From positions 930,001-994,000 of the forward strand of contig CAVTIC010000007.1 of NCBI GenBank assembly GCA_963734685.1: a stretch of DNA of 64,000 nucleotides. Reading direction: 5' to 3'. The translations under genes and the position numbers were made by a program. The notes below the pieces were generated by a model. That model searched no databases. It saw only the letters and a program-made list of their open reading frames with translations, and was not told the DNA's origin. Source of the DNA: JAOUEA01 sp963734685 (lineage in GTDB: Bacteria > Actinomycetota > UBA4738 > HRBIN12). This document shows, piece by piece, positions 62,230 through 64,000 of the stretch. Every line of letters begins with the position of its first letter. Position 1 is the first letter of the stretch.

Positions 62230-62258
62230 TCCACAGCGCCCCGGATCGCTGTGGAGAA
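62227..62258. promoter_or_regulatory. Two inverted DnaA-box-like sites upstream of dnaE
   Basis: ATATCCACA at 62227-62235 (+ strand) and TTCTCCACA at 62250-62258 (- strand) each differ from the TTATCCACA DnaA box by one base. They are part of an 8-bp perfect inverted repeat (CCACAGCG at 62231-62238, CGCTGTGG at 62247-62254) that overlaps the dnaE core promoter. Confidence 0.5.
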
Positions 62259-62312
62259 CTACACCGATGTGATTCGAGCGAAGCCTCAACCTACGCCCGG
62301 CCTCGGGGGGCG

Positions 62313-63212
62313 TCAAGGTCGCAGGTCGCGGGCCCGCTGCAGCGCCCGCTGAAGGTCGTCGGGGAGCGGCTCCTCGATCTCCACGCGCCCCCCCGTGACC
62401 GGGTGGTCGAACGCGATGCGCCACGAATGGAGGAAGGGACGATCCAGCCCGAGGGCCTTCGCGTCCTCGCCCCAGCCACCGTAGGCGCGGTCGCCGAGGA
62501 TCGGATGACCGATCGCGTGCAGGTGGACGCGGATCTGGTGGGTACGCCCTGTCCGAGGCGTGGCCTCCAGCAGCGTGGCGCCCGCGAGTCGTTCCCGTAC
62601 CTCGAAGCCGGTCTGGGCCTCGCGACCCTCGCTGCGGTCGACGACGATCCGCTCCGCACGCCGACCGAGCGGCGCGTCGACCGCGAACGTCTCGTGTTCG
62701 ACCGACCCACGCGCGAGCGTGAGATACGCGCGCTCGACGTCGTGACGCCGCATCATGCCGGCGAGGGCTTCGTGCGTCTCGTCGGTCTTCGCGACGAGCA
62801 TGAGTCCCGATGTCCCCGCGTCGAGACGGTGCACGATGCCCGGCCGAAGCTCGCCTCCGGCGCTCGACAGCGGTATCCCCATGCCGAGCAAGCGGTTCAC
62901 GAGCGTGCCCGCGCGCCGCTGCTGCGTCGGATGGGTGATCAATCCCGCGGGTTTCGCGATCACCAACAGGTCGTCGTCCTCGTATCGGACCGGCACCGGC
63001 GGACCCTCGGCCGCCAGCGGCTCAGGGGTGCGTAGCTCGACCAGCACGCGCTCGCCGCCCTCGAGCCGGAACGACTTGGGCTGCGGTTGCCCGTCGACCA
63101 GCACGCGCCCGTCGGCGATCGCCCGCTGCACGTCGGCGCGCGGCACGCCTGCAAGCCTCGCCACGACGGCGTCGAGCCTGCCGGGCTCGGCGTCGAACGT
63201 CTCAACGCCCAT
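62313..63212 (-). CDS. rluD: RluA-family 23S rRNA pseudouridine synthase
   Basis: It isomerises uridines in rRNA. The 299 residues begin with an S4-like RNA-binding segment (RLDAVVARLAGVPRADVQRAI, VLVDGQPQPKS) and continue with the catalytic domain: LVIAKPAGLITHPT, the active-site Asp in GIVHRLDAGTSGLMLVAKT and RTGRTHQIRVHLHAIGHPILGD. I use the ATG at 63212 (MGVETFDAEPG); the longer frame to 63407 overlaps lspA. It overlaps the lspA stop by 11 bp. Assignment as RluD rather than RluC rests on the S4 domain and the conserved lspA neighbour. Confidence 0.9.
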   Translation of the reverse strand: MGVETFDAEPGRLDAVVARLAGVPRADVQRAIADGRVLVDGQPQPKSFRLEGGERVLVELRTPEPLAAEGPPVPVRYEDDDLLVIAKPAGLITHPTQQRRAGTLVNRLLGMGIPLSSAGGELRPGIVHRLDAGTSGLMLVAKTDETHEALAGMMRRHDVERAYLTLARGSVEHETFAVDAPLGRRAERIVVDRSEGREAQTGFEVRERLAGATLLEATPRTGRTHQIRVHLHAIGHPILGDRAYGGWGEDAKALGLDRPFLHSWRIAFDHPVTGGRVEIEEPLPDDLQRALQRARDLRP

Positions 63213-63705
63213 CGGTCGCGGAGTCCAGCCGCTCGGCGCGGCGGTCGCCCGCGAAGGAGCAGTACGCGAGGAGCAGGGCGCCCACGACGATCGCGCTGTC
63301 GGCCAGGTTGAAGACCGGCCACAACTGCAGGTCGATGAAGTCGACGACGTGTCCCGAGAACCCGGGTCCCCGCGTGATGCGGTCGGTGAGGTTCCCGAGC
63401 GCGCCACCCAGCACTAGCCCGAGCGCGACCGCGGTCAGGATGTTCGTGTGCCGGAACGCGGTGACGACGATCAGCACCGAGACCGTGAGCGTTGCGAGCA
63501 CGAAGAACCAGGGCAGGTCCTGACCGAGGCTGAAGGCGCCGCCGGGGTTCGTCGCGAAACGGAAGGTCAGCACGCCCGGGATCACCTCGATCGGGTCGTT
63601 CGGGAGCTGCCCCTCAGCCCAGATCTTCGTGACCCGGTCAGCGAGGTAGACGACCGCCGCCGCCGCGAAGAGCCAGATCGCACCGCGTCGAAGAGCGCGG
63701 TCCAT
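63202..63705 (-). CDS. lspA: Lipoprotein signal peptidase (signal peptidase II)
   Basis: It cleaves prolipoprotein signal peptides in the membrane. The 167 residues have four hydrophobic helices, VYLADRVTKIWAEGQ, TFRFATNPGGAFSLG, LGGALGNLTDRI (first catalytic Asp) and FNLADSAIVVGAL (second catalytic Asp). Substrates encoded in this window include the many lipobox-bearing binding proteins. It precedes the pseudouridine synthase with an 11-bp overlap and follows the DksA-like gene by 7 bp. Confidence 0.95.
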   Translation of the reverse strand: MDRALRRGAIWLFAAAAVVYLADRVTKIWAEGQLPNDPIEVIPGVLTFRFATNPGGAFSLGQDLPWFFVLATLTVSVLIVVTAFRHTNILTAVALGLVLGGALGNLTDRITRGPGFSGHVVDFIDLQLWPVFNLADSAIVVGALLLAYCSFAGDRRAERLDSATDGR

Positions 63706-63712
63706 CCGGAGC

Positions 63713-64000
63713 CTACCGGCGCGACTGCGCTTGAGCGTCTTTGATACAGAGGTCGACGTAGGGCAGCGCCTTGATCCGCGCCTTCTCGATGGGCTTGCCG
63801 CACCGGTCGCAGGTGCCGTAGCTCCCCTCGGCGATGCGCTTCAGCGCACGGTCGATCTTCGCGAGCAGGTCGCGGACGTTGTTCTCGATCGACAGGTCCT
63901 TCTCACGCTCGAACGTCGCGGTGCCCGCGTCTGCCGACTCGTCGTCGAGGCCCACGTCGCCCGAGAGCTCCGATTGGGTGGCCGCGAAAGCCTCCTCCTC
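63713..64000 (-). CDS. DksA/TraR-family zinc-finger protein, cut by the right edge
   Basis: The visible 95 or so residues include the acidic coiled-coil tip region (DDESADAGTATFEREKDLSIENN) and the zinc finger GTCDRCGKPIEKARIKALPYVDLC followed by IKD. The spacing C-x2-C-x17-C-x2 is normal, but the fourth ligand is Asp where Cys is usual. DksA-like proteins bind RNA polymerase; the actinobacterial ones located beside lspA are poorly studied. The start codon lies beyond 64000. Confidence 0.85.
   Translation of the reverse strand, partial: EEEAFAATQSELSGDVGLDDESADAGTATFEREKDLSIENNVRDLLAKIDRALKRIAEGSYGTCDRCGKPIEKARIKALPYVDLCIKDAQAQSRR

Overview
The window is a 64 kb, GC-rich (roughly 70% by eye), densely packed bacterial segment that looks actinobacterial. 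The signs are the rpsA-coaE pair, the uvrC-rapZ and gap-pgk-tpiA blocks, the dksA-lspA-rluD...dnaE1 order, GTG and TTG starts, many ATGA/TGATG gene overlaps, and a recurring TANNNT -10 element placed about 6 nt before start codons (leaderless transcripts). No plasmid, phage, IS or CRISPR signature is visible. The host is probably a deep-branching, uncultured actinobacterial lineage. This is inferred from gene content only.

Layout: 0-3.1 kb, an oligopeptide ABC transporter fragment (solute-binding lipoprotein and OppC permease). 3.2-10.5 kb, lower glycolysis (apgM, tpiA, pgk, gap) followed by rapZ and uvrC. 10.5-15.2 kb, a propeller-like/cupredoxin lipoprotein and uvrA. 15.2-19.9 kb (+ strand), a short MgtE-type transporter, an S9 peptidase, a small acidic protein and a class V PLP enzyme. 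19.9-24.8 kb, an amidohydrolase divergent from a choline-dehydrogenase-like GMC oxidoreductase, then uvrB. 24.8-28.9 kb, a small secreted protein and a large zinc-ribbon/cyclase/ATPase/TPR protein. 28.9-33.2 kb, a polar amino-acid ABC transporter and a two-gene ABC exporter. 33.2-37.9 kb, a 2-hydroxyacid dehydrogenase, a DUF2203 protein, a HAD hydrolase, coaE and rpsA. 37.9-42.9 kb, polA divergent from a DtxR-type repressor, followed by an FTR1 iron permease and a cupredoxin lipoprotein. 43.3-47.4 kb, a second polar amino-acid ABC transporter (heavily frameshifted) and an orphan type-I binding lipoprotein. 47.4 kb, tRNA-Leu(CAA). 47.5-54.3 kb, an ornithine-cyclodeaminase-family enzyme and a complete livKHMGF operon. 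54.4-58 kb, hisA/priA-trpC-trpB-trpA. 58-64 kb, a LON-domain protein, dnaE1, an RluA-family pseudouridine synthase, lspA and a DksA-like zinc-finger gene cut by the right edge.

How the genes relate: glycolysis, tryptophan synthesis, replication/repair (uvrA, uvrB, uvrC, polA, dnaE) and translation (rpsA) form the housekeeping backbone. Four ABC importers (peptide, two polar amino acid, one branched-chain) plus the OCD-family enzyme, the PLP enzyme and peptidase S9 suggest a heterotroph living partly on peptides and amino acids. The DtxR-FTR1-cupredoxin cluster is a compact iron-uptake module.

A caution for every user of this annotation: at least a dozen genes are broken by single-base indels, concentrated at 38.7-46 kb. 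Most breaks can be mended by adding or removing one base, often in a G/C run, so they look like assembly or sequencing errors. I give the span of the repaired gene and say where the reading frame changes.
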